From the NCBI RefSeq assembly GCF_001968835.1, contig NZ_MRDE01000063.1, positions 1-64,000 of the forward strand: a stretch of 64,000 nucleotides of DNA, in the 5' to 3' direction. Below the pieces are notes generated by a model. It was not told where the DNA came from, did not search any database, and saw nothing but the letters and a program-made list of their open reading frames with translations. The DNA is from Tersicoccus phoenicis. Its GTDB lineage: Bacteria > Actinomycetota > Actinomycetes > Actinomycetales > Micrococcaceae. A program made the position numbers and the translations under genes. Below are positions 44,902 to 55,361 of the stretch, in pieces. The first letter of the stretch is position 1. Each line of letters begins with the position of its first letter.

Positions 44902-46034
44902 TGCGTCCACCGAGCATCGTGCTGGGCGGCGGCGGCACCGCCGGGCACGTGTCACCCCTGCTGGCCATCGCCGACGCCATCCGTGCTGCCCGCCCGGAGG
45001 CGGAGCTGCTCGCCGTCGGCACGGCAGCCGGCATGGAGACCCGGCTCGTCCCCGCCGCCGGGCACCGACTGGCCACCATCGACCGGGTGCCGCTGCCACG
45101 GACGCTGTCTGGCGACCTGGCTCGGTTGCCCGTCCGGTTGGCCCGGGCGGTACGGCAGGCCGGGCAGATCCTCGACACGGCGGCCGCCGACGCCGTCCTC
45201 GGTGTCGGCGGGTACGTGTGCACCCCGCTCTACCTCGCGGCCCGCCGCCGCGGCGTGCCCATCGTCATCCACGAGGCCAACGTGACGGCCGGCCTGGCCA
45301 ATCGGGTCGGAGCCCGGTTCGCCACCGCGGTCGGTACCGCGTTCGCGCGGACCAGGCTCCCGCACGCCCGGCTCGTCGGCATGCCGATGAGCGCCACCAT
45401 CGCGGGCCTGGACCGGACCGCCGCCCGGACCGCCGCCCGCGCCCGGTTCGGCATCGCCCCGGACGCGCGGCTGCTCGCCGTCACCGGCGGGTCCTCCGGC
45501 GCCGCGTCCCTGAACCGGGCCCTGGTCGGTGCGTTGCCCGCGCTGGCCGCGGCCGGGGTGACGGTGCTGCACGTGACCGGCCGCGGCAAGCAGATCGAGT
45601 CCGCCCCCGGCGTCGCCCTGACCGGGCCGCACTACACCCAGATCGAGTACGTCGACGGCATGGCGGACCTGTACGCCGCGGCGGACCTGCTCGTCGCCCG
45701 CGCCGGCGCCGGCACCGTCAGCGAGGTCGCCGCCGTCGGCCTGCCCGCCGTCTTCGTCCCCCTGCCCCACGGCAACGGCGAGCAGGCGCTCAACGCCCGG
45801 GTCCTCGTCGACGCCGGCGCCGCCCTGCTCGTGCGCGACCACGAGTTCACGGCCGACTGGATCGGCGCCCGGGTGCCGACCCTGCTGCACGACGACGCGC
45901 GGCTCGCCGGCATGGCCGCCGCCGCTGCCGACCGCGGGATCCGCGACGCCGACCGCACCATGGCCCGGCTCGTCCTCGCCGCCGCCGACCAACACGTCGA
46001 GGGTCCGGCCGGTGCGTCCGGGGGCGCCCGGTGA
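44901..46034 (+). CDS. murG: UDP-GlcNAc--lipid I N-acetylglucosaminyltransferase
   Basis: A GT28 glycosyltransferase of 377 residues that turns lipid I into lipid II on the inner face of the membrane. The N-terminal glycine loop [11 protein letters not shown], the [26 protein letters not shown] block, the second glycine loop [12 protein letters not shown], and the UDP-GlcNAc-binding [26 protein letters not shown] with the downstream EQALNA are intact. It begins on the last base of the ftsW stop and ends with a GTGA overlap with murC. Confidence 0.96.
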   Translation: MRPPSIVLGGGGTAGHVSPLLAIADAIRAARPEAELLAVGTAAGMETRLVPAAGHRLATIDRVPLPRTLSGDLARLPVRLARAVRQAGQILDTAAADAVLGVGGYVCTPLYLAARRRGVPIVIHEANVTAGLANRVGARFATAVGTAFARTRLPHARLVGMPMSATIAGLDRTAARTAARARFGIAPDARLLAVTGGSSGAASLNRALVGALPALAAAGVTVLHVTGRGKQIESAPGVALTGPHYTQIEYVDGMADLYAAADLLVARAGAGTVSEVAAVGLPAVFVPLPHGNGEQALNARVLVDAGAALLVRDHEFTADWIGARVPTLLHDDARLAGMAAAAADRGIRDADRTMARLVLAAADQHVEGPAGASGGAR

Positions 46035-47536
46035 GCGAAGCGACGAGCAGCCGGCCGGACGCGCTGGCCCGGCTGGGCCGGGTGCACCTGATCGGTATCG
46101 GGGGAGCCGGTATGTCCGCCGTCGCCCGGATCCTGTTGGCCCGCGGCGTACCGGTCAGCGGCTCCGACGCCCGCGAATCCGCCGTCGTCACGGCGCTGCG
46201 CGACCTGGGCGCGACCGTGCACCTGGGGCACGACGCCGCACACGTCGCCGGCGCCGACACGGTCGTCGTCTCCACCGCGATCCGCCCGACCAACCCCGAG
46301 CTCGCCGCGGCGCGGGCCGCCGGGCTCACCGTGCTGCACCGGTCCGAGGCGCTGGCCGCGGCCATGACGGGTACCGACGTCGTCGCCGTGGCCGGGACGC
46401 ACGGTAAGACCACCACCACGGCGATGACCACGGTCCTGCTGCGCGAGACGGGCCGCGATCCGTCTTTCGCCATCGGCGGTGACGTCTCCGCGCTCGGGGT
46501 GAATGCCGCGCACGGCGACGGCGGCGTGTTCGTCGCCGAGGCCGACGAGTCCGACGGGTCGTTCCTGAACTATCAGCCGCGCGTCGCCGTGGTCACCAAC
46601 ATCGAGCCGGACCACCTCGACCACTACGGCACCCCGGAGGCGGTGCACGCCGCCTTCGCGGACTTCACCGCCCTGCTCGGGCCCGAGGATACCCTGATCG
46701 CGTGCCGGGACGACGCCGGGTCCGCCGACCTGGCCGCCCTGGCCCGGTCCCGGGCCGGCGGCCCCACCGTGCTGACGTACGGCACCAGCCCGGCGGAGGA
46801 CCCCGGCCACGACGCCGTGATCGAGGACATCGTGCCCGCGGGTGCGGGCAGCCGCAGCCGGCTCGCCCTGCCCGGCGGAGAGCGGGCGGACCTCGTGCTG
46901 CGCGTGCCCGGGGAGCACAACGTGCGCAACGCCGTCGCGGCCCTGCTCGTCGGGGTCGCGCTCGGCGTCGGCGCGGGGGAGGGGAGTGCGGCGCTGGGCA
47001 CCTTCACCGGTGCCGGCCGCCGATTCGAGTACAAGGGCGCCTCTCCGGACGGGACGATCCGGGTCTACGACGACTACGCGCACCACCCCACCGAGGTGGC
47101 CGCCGCCCTGGCCGCCGCCCGCTCGGTGGCCGGGGCAGGCGCCGTGCACGTGATCTTCCAGCCGCACCTCTTCTCCCGCACCCGGATCTTCGCCGCCGAG
47201 TTCGCGGCGGCGCTGGCCGCCGCCGACCGCGTCACCGTGCTGGACATCTACCCGGCCCGCGAGGAACCCGAGGCCGGGGTGTCCAGCGCACTCATCACGG
47301 ACCGGTTCGCACCGGACGCCGCCGTCGCGCTCGTCCCCGACCCCGAGCATGCCGTGCTCGACGCGGCGGCCGCCGCCCGGGCGGGCGATCTGCTCCTGAC
47401 CGTCGGTGCCGGCGACGTCACCGCCCTCGGCCCGCGCCTGGTGACCGCGCTCGCGGCCGTCACCGCGTCCACTCCGACCGGGACCGCACCGGCCCCCAAC
47501 GCACCCACGAACGACCCGGAGGCCGACGATGAGTGA
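46031..47536 (+). CDS. murC: UDP-N-acetylmuramate--L-alanine ligase
   Basis: A Mur ligase of 501 residues that adds the first amino acid, L-Ala, to UDP-MurNAc. The UDP-binding [20 protein letters not shown], the P-loop [33 protein letters not shown] and [10 protein letters not shown] are all present. The GTG overlaps the murG stop as GTGA. The last 25 residues are a Pro/Thr/Ala tail that extends over the start of ftsQ by eight bases. Confidence 0.97.
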   Translation: MSEATSSRPDALARLGRVHLIGIGGAGMSAVARILLARGVPVSGSDARESAVVTALRDLGATVHLGHDAAHVAGADTVVVSTAIRPTNPELAAARAAGLTVLHRSEALAAAMTGTDVVAVAGTHGKTTTTAMTTVLLRETGRDPSFAIGGDVSALGVNAAHGDGGVFVAEADESDGSFLNYQPRVAVVTNIEPDHLDHYGTPEAVHAAFADFTALLGPEDTLIACRDDAGSADLAALARSRAGGPTVLTYGTSPAEDPGHDAVIEDIVPAGAGSRSRLALPGGERADLVLRVPGEHNVRNAVAALLVGVALGVGAGEGSAALGTFTGAGRRFEYKGASPDGTIRVYDDYAHHPTEVAAALAAARSVAGAGAVHVIFQPHLFSRTRIFAAEFAAALAAADRVTVLDIYPAREEPEAGVSSALITDRFAPDAAVALVPDPEHAVLDAAAAARAGDLLLTVGAGDVTALGPRLVTALAAVTASTPTGTAPAPNAPTNDPEADDE

Positions 47537-48407
47537 ACGAACCGCGCGGGAGAAGGAGCGGGCGGCCACGGGTGCCTACCGCTCCGAGATCCGGGTCGGC
47601 TCGACCGGCAGGGTCAGTCTGCTCGAACCGGAACCGCCCAGCAGCGCCGCGCTGCTCGCGGGCACTCCCGGGACGGGTGACTCGACGGTGCTCGACTTCC
47701 CGGGCGCCGACCGCCGTCGTCGACGCCGCGGCTGGGCGATCGGCGCCGCCGTCACCCTCGCCGCGGTCGCCGCGCTGATCGCGGTGCTGGTCTTCTCCCC
47801 GGTGCTCGCCCTGCGCCAGGTCAGCGTCACCGGGAACCGGCTGACCGGCACCCGGGCGGTCACCGACGCGCTCTCCTCGCTCCAGGGCATCCCGCTGCCG
47901 CAGATCACCCGCGACGAGGTGCGGAACCGGCTCGCGTCGATGCCCGCCGTCGAGGACGTGTCCGTCGAGGCGCGGCCGCCGTCGACCCTCGCCGTCACCG
48001 TGCACGAACGGGTTCCGGTCGCGGTCCTGAAGGAGCAGGACCGGTATCTGCTGATCGATCAGAACGGCACCCAGCTGGCCACCGCCACCGACCGCTCCAC
48101 CGTGTCCCTGCCGATCATCGACGGCGGCACCGCGGTCATCGGCAAGGACGTGTTCCGCGCCATCACCGCCGTGCTCGCCGCCCTGCCCGCCGACGTCCTG
48201 GCCAAGATGGAGCACGCCTCGGCGACCTCGGTCGACTCGGTGGAACTGACCCTGCAGGACGGCAAGAAGGTCGTCTGGGGCAACTCGTCGCAGCGGGAGC
48301 TCAAGGCGAAGGTGCTGGCCGCCTTGATCGCGCGGCCGCAGAACCCGGGCACCCCGGCGGTACAGACCTACGACGTCAGCACACCGTCCCGCCCCGTCAC
48401 CCGCTGA
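47529..48407 (+). CDS. ftsQ: cell division protein FtsQ
   Basis: A bitopic septum protein of 292 residues. A cytoplasmic N-terminus ends in a run of arginines (about 62-67), followed by one membrane helix (about 69-92), then the POTRA domain (VLALRQVSVTGNRLTGTRAVTDAL) and the FtsQ beta domain (RPPSTLAVTVHERVPVAVL). It links FtsL/FtsB with the rest of the divisome. The ATG overlaps the end of murC by eight bases. A 292-base gap with its own promoter-like sequences separates it from ftsZ. Confidence 0.93.
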   Translation: MSERTAREKERAATGAYRSEIRVGSTGRVSLLEPEPPSSAALLAGTPGTGDSTVLDFPGADRRRRRRGWAIGAAVTLAAVAALIAVLVFSPVLALRQVSVTGNRLTGTRAVTDALSSLQGIPLPQITRDEVRNRLASMPAVEDVSVEARPPSTLAVTVHERVPVAVLKEQDRYLLIDQNGTQLATATDRSTVSLPIIDGGTAVIGKDVFRAITAVLAALPADVLAKMEHASATSVDSVELTLQDGKKVVWGNSSQRELKAKVLAALIARPQNPGTPAVQTYDVSTPSRPVTR

Positions 48408-48491
48408 CCCGACGGGGCCATCCGAAGACACGCCGGGGACCGTGTTTGCTCCCGGCGAGCCGACCGCCTAGCGTTCTTCACGACGTCGAAC

Positions 48492-48528
48492 TTGACATAA
48501 CTCTAACCTTCAAGCTGAGGGTTAAGGT
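48492..48528 (+). promoter_or_regulatory. AT-rich promoter-like region with inverted repeat upstream of ftsZ
   Basis: A perfect TTGACA (48492-48497) is followed by an inverted repeat TAACC-N11-GGTTA (48504-48508 with 48520-48524) and a TAAGGT hexamer (48523-48528). The TTGACA to TAAGGT distance is 25 bases, too long for an ordinary promoter, so either the hexamers belong to different promoters or an activator is needed. The stretch is clearly less GC-rich than its surroundings. A site for FtsR is a guess. Confidence 0.45.
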
Positions 48529-48699
48529 CGCGGACTTCGGCTTCGTGTCGCACTCGAACCCCGTGCGAGCATGGAGGCGCGGTCGTGGCCCCCGGGCACT
48601 CCGGGCCCCTCACGCACCGGTGAGGGACACCACCGCAAGGCCAGGCATCGGACCCACGGTCCGGTACGGCGAGGAACGAACGAACAAGGGATCGAGAAC

Positions 48700-50097
48700 G
48701 TGGCAGCACCTCAGAACTACCTGGCCGTCATCAAGGTCGTCGGGATCGGCGGCGGCGGCGTCAATGCCGTCAACCGTATGATCGAGGTCGGATTGCGTGG
48801 TGTCGAATTCATCGCGATCAACACCGACGCGCAGGCCCTGCTGATGAGCGACGCCGACGTCAAGCTCGACGTCGGGCGTGAGCTGACCCGCGGTCTCGGT
48901 GCCGGTGCGGATCCCGAGGTGGGCCGCAAAGCGGCGGAGGATCACGCCGAGGAGATCGAGGAGGTGCTCAAGGGCGCCGACATGGTCTTCGTCACCGCTG
49001 GCGAGGGCGGCGGCACCGGCACCGGCGGCGCGCCGGTGGTCGCGCGCATCGCCCGCGGCCTCGGCGCCCTGACCATCGGCGTCGTGACCCGGCCGTTCAC
49101 CTTCGAGGGCCGGCGCCGGTCGAATCAGGCCGAGTCCGGCATCGACACGCTGCGCGACGAGGTCGACACGCTGATCGTGATCCCCAACGACCGGCTGCTC
49201 TCCATCAGTGACCGCAACGTCTCCATGCTCGACGCGTTCCGCTCCGCCGACCAGGTGCTGCTCTCCGGTGTCCAGGGCATCACCGACCTGATCACCACCC
49301 CCGGCCTGATCAACCTCGACTTCGCCGACGTCAAGTCGGTCATGCAGGGAGCCGGCTCGGCCCTGATGGGCATCGGCTCGGCTCGCGGCGAGGATCGCGC
49401 GGTCAAGGCCGCGGAGCTGGCCATCGCCTCGCCCCTGCTGGAGGCCTCCATCGACGGGGCCTACGGCGTCCTGCTCTCCATCCAGGGCGGCTCCGACCTC
49501 GGCCTGTTCGAGATCAACGAAGCGGCCCGCCTGGTCCAGGAAGTCGCGCACCCCGAGGCCAACATCATCTTCGGTGCGGTCATCGACGACGCCCTCGGCG
49601 ACGAGGCGCGCGTCACCGTGATCGCCGCCGGCTTCGACACCACCGACTCCGACGACGAGCGGCCCGCCACGCCGGCCTACGCCGCTGCTCAGACGGGGTC
49701 CGCCCCGTCACGTTCCGCCGGGCAGGGTGGCCCCGCCGGTCAGGGCCGGTCCTCCGTCCCGAGCCGGCCCGCTCCGTCCCGGCCCGCCTCCCGCCCGGCA
49801 GCGCCGGAGCGGCCCGCCCCGGCGGCTCCGCACGGGCAGAACGGCCACGGCCAAGGTGGGTTCAGCCAGAACGGCGCCGGAAGTGGATATCGTCATGGTA
49901 CTCAGGAGCCCGTCCCCGCCTACGCCCCCGAGGGCGTCCGTGCGTCGGAGTCCGGCTGGGAGCAGGGCACCGAGGCGGACCGTTCCTCCGGCTCGCGGAA
50001 CACCGGCTACGAGGAGTTGCCGGCCGTCGTCGAGCCCGGCTCCGGTCAGGCCGCGCGCCGCGACGACGACCTGGACGTGCCGGACTTCCTGAAGTAG
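48700..50097 (+). CDS. ftsZ: cell division protein FtsZ
   Basis: The tubulin-like GTPase of the division ring, 465 residues. The nucleotide-binding [16 protein letters not shown], the tubulin signature [13 protein letters not shown], and the T7 loop [11 protein letters not shown] are intact. After about residue 315 a disordered Pro/Ser/Gly linker of more than 120 residues leads to the conserved C-terminal peptide [10 protein letters not shown], the docking site for SepF and FtsW in actinobacteria. The GTG at 48700 has AAGGGAT before it, and the family start [12 protein letters not shown] follows directly. A 292-base leader region before it holds promoter-like sequences. Confidence 0.97.
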   Translation: MAAPQNYLAVIKVVGIGGGGVNAVNRMIEVGLRGVEFIAINTDAQALLMSDADVKLDVGRELTRGLGAGADPEVGRKAAEDHAEEIEEVLKGADMVFVTAGEGGGTGTGGAPVVARIARGLGALTIGVVTRPFTFEGRRRSNQAESGIDTLRDEVDTLIVIPNDRLLSISDRNVSMLDAFRSADQVLLSGVQGITDLITTPGLINLDFADVKSVMQGAGSALMGIGSARGEDRAVKAAELAIASPLLEASIDGAYGVLLSIQGGSDLGLFEINEAARLVQEVAHPEANIIFGAVIDDALGDEARVTVIAAGFDTTDSDDERPATPAYAAAQTGSAPSRSAGQGGPAGQGRSSVPSRPAPSRPASRPAAPERPAPAAPHGQNGHGQGGFSQNGAGSGYRHGTQEPVPAYAPEGVRASESGWEQGTEADRSSGSRNTGYEELPAVVEPGSGQAARRDDDLDVPDFLK

Positions 50098-50104
50098 GCA
50101 GCCG

Positions 50105-50812
50105 ATGTTCCACCACCGGGAGCAGGTCGCGGCCGGCATCTGGGTCGGCTTCACCGACACAGGGGCCGGGAACCTGGCCAGCCGCCTCGGCGGCGATCCC
50201 GCCGAGGTGGCCAGGAATCGTGCCGCTCTGCTCGCGGCGATGGGAGTGCCCCACGGGTCGCTGCGCTTCATGCACCAAGTACACGGGACGGCGGTGCACC
50301 GGATCGGTCCCGCCGAGGCGCCGGGCGTGCCGGTGGCGGACGCGCTGGTCGACGGTGCGGGCACCAGTGCGCTGGCCGTCCTCGTCGCCGACTGTGTGCC
50401 GATCCTCCTGGTCGCCGAACGGTCGGACGGTTCGACGGCGGCCGCGGTGGCCCACGCCGGCCGACGCGGCGCCGCCGGCGGCATCGCCACCGCGACCGTG
50501 CGGGCTCTACAGGCCGAGGGTGGCGAACAGGTCCGCGCCTGGCTGGGCCCCGCGATCTGCGGCGCGTGTTACGAGGTGCCCGTGGACATGCAGGCGGAGG
50601 TCGAGGCCGTGCTGCCCGGCTCGGCATCGACCACGCGTGCGGGCACCCCGGGACTCGATCTCCGCGCCGGCCTCCACCGGCAGTTGCGCACCGCCGGGGT
50701 CGACGTCACGGTCGTGCCCGGCTGCACCCGGGAGAGCGAGAACCTCTTCTCCTACCGCCGCGACCCCGCCACCGGCCGGACCGCGGGCCTCGTCTGGCGC
50801 GTCCAGCCGTGA
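50105..50812 (+). CDS. pgeF: peptidoglycan editing factor PgeF (YfiH/laccase-domain family)
   Basis: A 235-residue protein of the multicopper polyphenol oxidase-like family. The three metal or active-site residues are visible in MHQVHG (His), VLVADCVPILL (Cys) and AVAHAGRRG (His). In E. coli PgeF removes wrongly incorporated L-Ser from peptidoglycan precursors; purine nucleoside activity has also been reported for relatives. The ATG at 50105 lies seven bases after ftsZ, and the stop overlaps the next gene as GTGA. The position in the dcw cluster fits the wall-related role. Confidence 0.9.
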   Translation: MFHHREQVAAGIWVGFTDTGAGNLASRLGGDPAEVARNRAALLAAMGVPHGSLRFMHQVHGTAVHRIGPAEAPGVPVADALVDGAGTSALAVLVADCVPILLVAERSDGSTAAAVAHAGRRGAAGGIATATVRALQAEGGEQVRAWLGPAICGACYEVPVDMQAEVEAVLPGSASTTRAGTPGLDLRAGLHRQLRTAGVDVTVVPGCTRESENLFSYRRDPATGRTAGLVWRVQP

Positions 50813-51591
50813 CGGCACCCCCGGAGCCGGATCCGCGCACCGAGGAGCTGCGGACCCGGCTCGCCGCCGTGGCCGAGCGCATCGACCGGGCCACCGCGGA
50901 CGCCGGTCGCTCCGACCGTCCGCAGCTGATCGTGGTGACGAAGTTCTTCCCCGTCGAGGACGTGCTGCGCCTGGCCGAGCTCGGGGTGCGCGACGTGGGC
51001 GAGAACCGGGACCAGGAGGCTTCCGCCAAGGCGGACGCTGCAGCGGCCACCCCGGCGGGCCGCGACCTGCGTTGGCACTTCATCGGCCAGTTGCAGAGCA
51101 ACAAGGCGCGCTCGGTGGTCCGCTACGCACGCAGCGTGCACTCGGTCGACCGTGTGCCGCTGGTCCACGCGCTCGGCCGGGCCGTCCTCGATCACCGTCC
51201 CGCTGAGCTCGGCCCGCTCGCCTGCTGGGTGCAGATCGACCTCGATCCGGGCGTCGACCGCGGTGCCCGATCCGCCGGGATGACGGGTACGAGCGGGGGC
51301 ACCGGCCGCGGCGGCGCGCCACCGGACCAGGTGCTGCCCCTCGCCGACGCCATTGCCGCCGCGGAGGGGCTCACCGTTGCCGGGGTGATGGCAGTCGCAC
51401 CCCGGGGTGACGACCCCGATCCCTCCTTCGCGCGCCTGGCGCAGATCGCGGCGGACCTGCGCGAGGCGCACCCCTCCGCCACCGGTATCTCGGCCGGAAT
51501 GAGCGCGGACCTGGAGAGCGCGATCGCGCACGGAACGACACACCTGCGTGTCGGATCAGATGTTCTCGGACCGCGCCCGGCCGTGGGGTAG
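50809..51591 (+). CDS. yggS: pyridoxal phosphate homeostasis protein YggS
   Basis: A single-domain, fold-type III PLP-binding protein of 260 residues. The PLP lysine is K45 in IVVTKFFPVEDV. The motifs GVRDVGENRDQEASAKA, WHFIGQLQSNKARSVV and ISAGMSADLESAIAHGTTHLRVGSDVLGPR are conserved. It buffers PLP and related metabolites in the cytoplasm. A glycine-rich insertion of about 25 residues (GMTGTSGGTGRGGAPPDQ) follows the WVQIDLDPG strand, making it longer than the 230-residue norm. It overlaps the pgeF stop and is the usual neighbour of sepF. Confidence 0.93.
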   Translation: MTAPPEPDPRTEELRTRLAAVAERIDRATADAGRSDRPQLIVVTKFFPVEDVLRLAELGVRDVGENRDQEASAKADAAAATPAGRDLRWHFIGQLQSNKARSVVRYARSVHSVDRVPLVHALGRAVLDHRPAELGPLACWVQIDLDPGVDRGARSAGMTGTSGGTGRGGAPPDQVLPLADAIAAAEGLTVAGVMAVAPRGDDPDPSFARLAQIAADLREAHPSATGISAGMSADLESAIAHGTTHLRVGSDVLGPRPAVG

Positions 51592-51594
51592 CGT
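51589..51594 (+). promoter_or_regulatory. candidate -10 element for sepF
   Basis: TAGCGT overlaps the yggS stop codon, about 42 bases before the sepF start. No -35 match. Confidence 0.35.
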
Positions 51595-51635
51595 CCTAGG
51601 CAGTAACCCACGCACGATGCACAAGGGAGATGTTC

Positions 51636-52139
51636 ATGGCCGGGACGATGCGGAAGGCAATGGTCTACCTCGGGCTTGCCGACGGCGATGAGGACTACGA
51701 CGCGCCTGCCCCGGCGCAGCGTCAGGAGACCGCCTACGCGGAGCCCCAGCGTGAGACGCGACGGGAGTCCGCCCGTCCCGTTCCCGGCAGCGACGACTAC
51801 CGTGCGCCGGTCACGCCGATCAAGCGGGCGACGTCTGCCCGCGAGGAGAGCACCGAGTTGCACCAGATCACCACGGTTCACCCGCGGTCGTACAACGATG
51901 CGAAAGTTATCGGCGAGAGCTTCCGCGACGGTATTCCCGTCATCATGAACGTCACCGACATGGGCGAGTCCGACGCCAAGCGGCTCGTCGACTTCTCTGC
52001 CGGCCTCGTCTTCGGGCTGCACGGCAGCATCGAACGAGTCACCAGCAAGGTGTTCCTGCTCACCCCGTCCTACGTGCAGGTGCTGGGCGAGGAGAAAAAG
52101 CCGCAGGACACGACCGCAGGCTTCTTCAATCAGAGCTGA
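51636..52139 (+). CDS. sepF: cell division protein SepF
   Basis: The membrane anchor and bundling factor for FtsZ, 167 residues. An N-terminal amphipathic segment ([22 protein letters not shown]) serves as membrane anchor, a charged linker follows, and the C-terminal core holds [24 protein letters not shown] and [33 protein letters not shown] 51636 was preferred over ATG 51630 because AAGGGAG then lies six bases away. In actinobacteria, which lack FtsA, SepF is the main FtsZ anchor and binds the DVPDFLK-type tail seen at the FtsZ C-terminus here. Confidence 0.96.
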   Translation: MAGTMRKAMVYLGLADGDEDYDAPAPAQRQETAYAEPQRETRRESARPVPGSDDYRAPVTPIKRATSAREESTELHQITTVHPRSYNDAKVIGESFRDGIPVIMNVTDMGESDAKRLVDFSAGLVFGLHGSIERVTSKVFLLTPSYVQVLGEEKKPQDTTAGFFNQS

Positions 52140-52178
52140 CCGGTCGGGCGTGATCGGGCCCACCGCGGACGGAACCGG

Positions 52179-52184
52179 TAGAAT
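52179..52184 (+). promoter_or_regulatory. candidate -10 element for ylmG
   Basis: TAGAAT lies 42 bases before the ylmG GTG. No -35 match. Confidence 0.4.
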
Positions 52185-52226
52185 CCACGCGACCGGTACG
52201 CGAGCGATGAGGGATGTGCGCCTGAG

Positions 52227-52526
52227 GTGAGTTTCGTTTTCGGAGTGATCTACGTGCTCCTGTTGTTGTTCCTGCTCAGCCTCCTCATCCGTCTGATCTA
52301 CGACTGGGTGCAGATGTTCGCTCGAGGCTGGCGGCCCCAGGGCGCGGGTCTGGTGCTGGCGTCCGCGATCTACACGGTGACGGACCCGCCGGTGAAGTGG
52401 TTGCGCCGCACGATCCCGCCGTTACGGCTCGGAGCGGTCTCTCTCGACCTCGGCTTCCTCATCCTGTTGTTCGTCACGGGCATCCTGATGAGCATCGCCT
52501 CCGGCCTCGCTCTCTCGTTCTCCTGA
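52227..52526 (+). CDS. ylmG: YggT/YlmG family membrane protein
   Basis: A 99-residue membrane protein with two helices (FVFGVIYVLLLLFLLSLLIRLI and LGFLILLFVTGILMSIASGLAL) joined by the conserved TDPPVKWLRRTIPPLRLGAVSLDLG loop typical of YggT/YlmG. The exact role is unclear; the gene regularly lies between sepF and divIVA and is linked to division or envelope assembly. The start is GTG at 52227, with a weak ribosome binding site. Confidence 0.9.
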   Translation: MSFVFGVIYVLLLLFLLSLLIRLIYDWVQMFARGWRPQGAGLVLASAIYTVTDPPVKWLRRTIPPLRLGAVSLDLGFLILLFVTGILMSIASGLALSFS

Positions 52527-52724
52527 TCGGGTGCCCCCGATTCCCGTTCCCACGACGTGGAGGGTGAAACGGTCCGACGCGCCCCGGTGGACGCGATCGC
52601 TCGCGTACAGTTGGGAACACGGCCGCCGGGTCCACCGCGGTCCGGTAGGTGTGCCCCTTTCCCGGGGACGAGCGGGGGACCGGTCGACACGGGATCCGAC
52701 AATCCGACAAAGTGAGGTGACCTG

Positions 52725-53441
52725 ATGGCTCTGACGCCTGAGGACGTTGTCAACAAGCGTTTCCAGCCCACCAAGTTCCGCGAGGGCTACGACCAGGACG
52801 AGGTCGACGACTTCCTGGACGAGGTCGTCGTCGAGTTGCGCAGGCTGAACCAGGAGAACGACGAGCTGCGTCAGCGTCTGGCTCGATCCGAGGGCGCCGC
52901 CGGCGAGACCGATGCCAGCATCCGACCGACCACGGGCTCCGAGAGCCTCACCGACGACAGCGGGACGGGTACCGTCGCCGCGGAGGGGCCGTCGGCCGCC
53001 ACCGACGTCGATACCCGGACGGACACCGAGACGGGCGGCCAGGCCCCGGGGGCAGACCACACGGACACCGACACCCCGGCTCCGGTCACCTCCGCCGCCG
53101 ACGGGACGGGTGCGACCACCCCGGCCGCGGACAACGCGGCCGGCTTGCTGGCCATGGCGCAGCGGATCCACGACGAGTACGTCAACTCCGGCATCGAGCA
53201 GCGGGACAGCATCATCGCGGAGGCCCAGGGCCGGGCGGAGGCGATGATCGACGATGCCGAGCAGAAGAGCAACCGCACCCTCAGCGATCTCGAGAAGCAG
53301 AAGTCCGCCCTCGAGGACCAGGTCGAGCAGCTACGCGGTTTCGAGCGGGACTACCGCTCCCGGTTGAAGGAATACATCGAGTCCCAGCTGCGCGATCTGG
53401 AGTCGACCGGGTCCGTCGAACAACGCTCCGACACCGTCTGA
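52725..53441 (+). CDS. divIVA: DivIVA/Wag31 polar growth protein
   Basis: A coiled-coil scaffold of 238 residues that gathers at curved membrane, poles and septa. The N-terminal lipid-binding domain LTPEDVVNKRFQPTKFREGYDQDEVDDFLDEVVVEL is highly conserved. A first coiled coil follows, then a long Thr/Asp/Ala-rich linker (about residues 57-140), and a second coiled coil (GLLAMAQRIHDEYVNSGIEQRDSIIAEA and onward). ATG 52725 has AGGTGACC before it. A TACAGT hexamer at 52606-52611 may be its -10; the 198-base gap before it holds nothing else seen. Confidence 0.96.
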   Translation: MALTPEDVVNKRFQPTKFREGYDQDEVDDFLDEVVVELRRLNQENDELRQRLARSEGAAGETDASIRPTTGSESLTDDSGTGTVAAEGPSAATDVDTRTDTETGGQAPGADHTDTDTPAPVTSAADGTGATTPAADNAAGLLAMAQRIHDEYVNSGIEQRDSIIAEAQGRAEAMIDDAEQKSNRTLSDLEKQKSALEDQVEQLRGFERDYRSRLKEYIESQLRDLESTGSVEQRSDTV

Positions 53442-53622
53442 CCCGGTTTCTTCCGGTCCGGTGCTGCGGTCGACGTCAGCGCCGGGCCACCCGATCCAGA
53501 CTCACCCCGTCCGACCGGCTTACGCCCGACGCGGCCGGTGCGGGCGGCTCCCCCGCCCCGTCTCCGGCCGCGTCGGCTGCGCATCGTTGGCCGGATCCCA
53601 GCATTCGAGGAACTGCCTCATC

Positions 53623-54360
53623 ATGATCGACGGCGACGACGCCCGCCCCGCCGCTACCCCGCCGGACACCGGCACACCGCACCCGTCTCCCGCGAGCCCG
53701 GACGGACGGGCCTCGTCGGGACGCGCCGACGAACCCGCGGCGGACGCCGACGGCTCGGTGGCCGCGGCCCGGACGCACCGCTTCGGGTACGTGCTCGTCC
53801 TGCTCGGTTGTGCCGTCTTCGCTTGGCTGCTCGACCAGACCACCAAGCTGTGGGTACTCGACACGATGACCGAGGGTCAGGTCACGCCCGTCCTGCCCCC
53901 CCTGTTGCAGTGGCGCTTCTTCCGCAACTCCGGGGCGGCGTTCTCGCTGGGGGAGGGCTACACCTGGGTGTTCACGCTGATCATGATCGCGGTGGCGCTG
54001 TTCATCCTGCTCGTCCTGGTCCGGAAGGTTCGGTCCTGGTGGTGGGCGATCGGCCTGGGCCTTCTGCTCGGGGGAACGCTGGGCAATCTCACCGACCGGT
54101 TGTTCCGCGACCCGGGTTTCGGTTTCGGCGAGGTGATCGACTTCATCGCGCTGCCGAACTTCGCCATCTTCAACCTCGCCGACTCGGCGATCGTCAGCGG
54201 CGTCACCACGCTGTGTGTGCTCACCCTGATCGGCATCGGCATCTCCGGGCAACGGGAGACGACAGCACGCCGCCGGACGACCGGCACGAAGCGCACCGGT
54301 GCGGAGGAGGCAGGCCCGGAGGTGGGCGGCACCGGCGACGAGCCGGAGCCGCGTCGGTGA
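53623..54360 (+). CDS. lspA: lipoprotein signal peptidase
   Basis: An aspartic membrane protease of 245 residues that cuts the signal peptide of prolipoproteins after lipid addition. After an acidic and Pro-rich N-terminus of about 50 residues come four helices. The catalytic aspartates are in [16 protein letters not shown] and in [13 protein letters not shown], and the [12 protein letters not shown] loop is conserved. The ATG at 53623 was chosen because it begins the shortest version with all domains, but its ribosome binding site (CGAGGAA) is 12 bases away. The stop overlaps the next gene as GTGA. Confidence 0.94.
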   Translation: MIDGDDARPAATPPDTGTPHPSPASPDGRASSGRADEPAADADGSVAAARTHRFGYVLVLLGCAVFAWLLDQTTKLWVLDTMTEGQVTPVLPPLLQWRFFRNSGAAFSLGEGYTWVFTLIMIAVALFILLVLVRKVRSWWWAIGLGLLLGGTLGNLTDRLFRDPGFGFGEVIDFIALPNFAIFNLADSAIVSGVTTLCVLTLIGIGISGQRETTARRRTTGTKRTGAEEAGPEVGGTGDEPEPRR

Positions 54361-55298
54361 GCGTGCCGGACCCGCGACCCACCCCGGTCCGGGTGCCCGC
54401 GGACGTCCGGGCCGAGCGAGCCGACGCCGTCGTCGCGGCCCTGCTGACGATCTCCCGGTCGGCGGCCGCCGCCCTGTTCGCCGGTGGTCACATCCGTCGC
54501 CGGGGCCACCCCCTGGCCAAGTCGGACCGGCTCAGCGGAGGCGAGATCATCGAGGTGACGGTCCCGGAACGGGAGGACCCGGCCCGGATCCGTGCCGAGA
54601 CCATCGACGACATGGGAATCCTCGCCGACGCCGACGACTACGTCGTGGTGGACAAGCCGCCCGGTGTCGCGGCGCACCCCTCGCCCGGCTGGGTGGGGCC
54701 CACCGTGGTCGGCGGCCTGGCCGCTGCCGGGTACCGGATCTCCACCTCCGGTGCGCCCGAGCGGGCCGGCATCGTGCACCGGCTCGACGTCGGCACGTCC
54801 GGCGTGATGGTCGTCGCCAAGACCGAACGCGCCTACACCCAGCTCAAACGGGCCTTCAAGGAGCGCACCGTCGAGAAGGTCTACCACGCCTTGGTGCAGG
54901 GGCTGCCCGACCCCATGAACGGGACCATCGACGCGCCGATCGGACGGCACCCCGGCCACGACTGGCGCTTCGCCGTGACCTCGGACGGCCGCCCGTCCGT
55001 GACCCACTACCGGACGCTCGAGGCGTTCGGTCGAGCCACCCTGCTCGAGGTGCACCTCGAGACCGGCCGCACGCACCAGATCCGGGTGCACGTCTCGGCC
55101 CTACGACACCCCTGCGTCGGGGACCTCACCTACGGCGCCGACCCGCGGTTGGCGGCCGAACTCGGCCTGACCCGCCAGTGGCTGCACGCCCGGCGCCTGG
55201 GGTTCAGGGATCCCGGCACCGGTGACGCGGTCAGCTTCGAGAGCGCCTGCGCACCGGATCTGCAGTACGCCCTGGACGCGCTCCGTGCTCGTCCCTGA
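54357..55298 (+). CDS. RluA-family rRNA/tRNA pseudouridine synthase (RluD-like)
   Basis: A 313-residue pseudouridine synthase. The S4 domain ([34 protein letters not shown]) precedes the catalytic domain with [15 protein letters not shown] and the catalytic aspartate in [16 protein letters not shown], then [12 protein letters not shown] and [23 protein letters not shown]. RluD acts on helix 69 of 23S rRNA in E. coli; the exact target here is not shown. The GTG overlaps the lspA stop, the common lspA-rluD pairing. Confidence 0.92.
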   Translation: MSVPDPRPTPVRVPADVRAERADAVVAALLTISRSAAAALFAGGHIRRRGHPLAKSDRLSGGEIIEVTVPEREDPARIRAETIDDMGILADADDYVVVDKPPGVAAHPSPGWVGPTVVGGLAAAGYRISTSGAPERAGIVHRLDVGTSGVMVVAKTERAYTQLKRAFKERTVEKVYHALVQGLPDPMNGTIDAPIGRHPGHDWRFAVTSDGRPSVTHYRTLEAFGRATLLEVHLETGRTHQIRVHVSALRHPCVGDLTYGADPRLAAELGLTRQWLHARRLGFRDPGTGDAVSFESACAPDLQYALDALRARP

Positions 55299-55361
55299 CC
55301 GTGCCCCTGAGCCGGCGTGGGAGTGCGCCGGCCCGCTCCGCAGCCCGGGACGGGGCACGCC

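Noticed and set aside
48492-48528. A normal promoter TTGACA...TAAGGT upstream of ftsZ
   Set aside because: The gap is 25 bases instead of 16-19, so I list it only as a promoter-like region.
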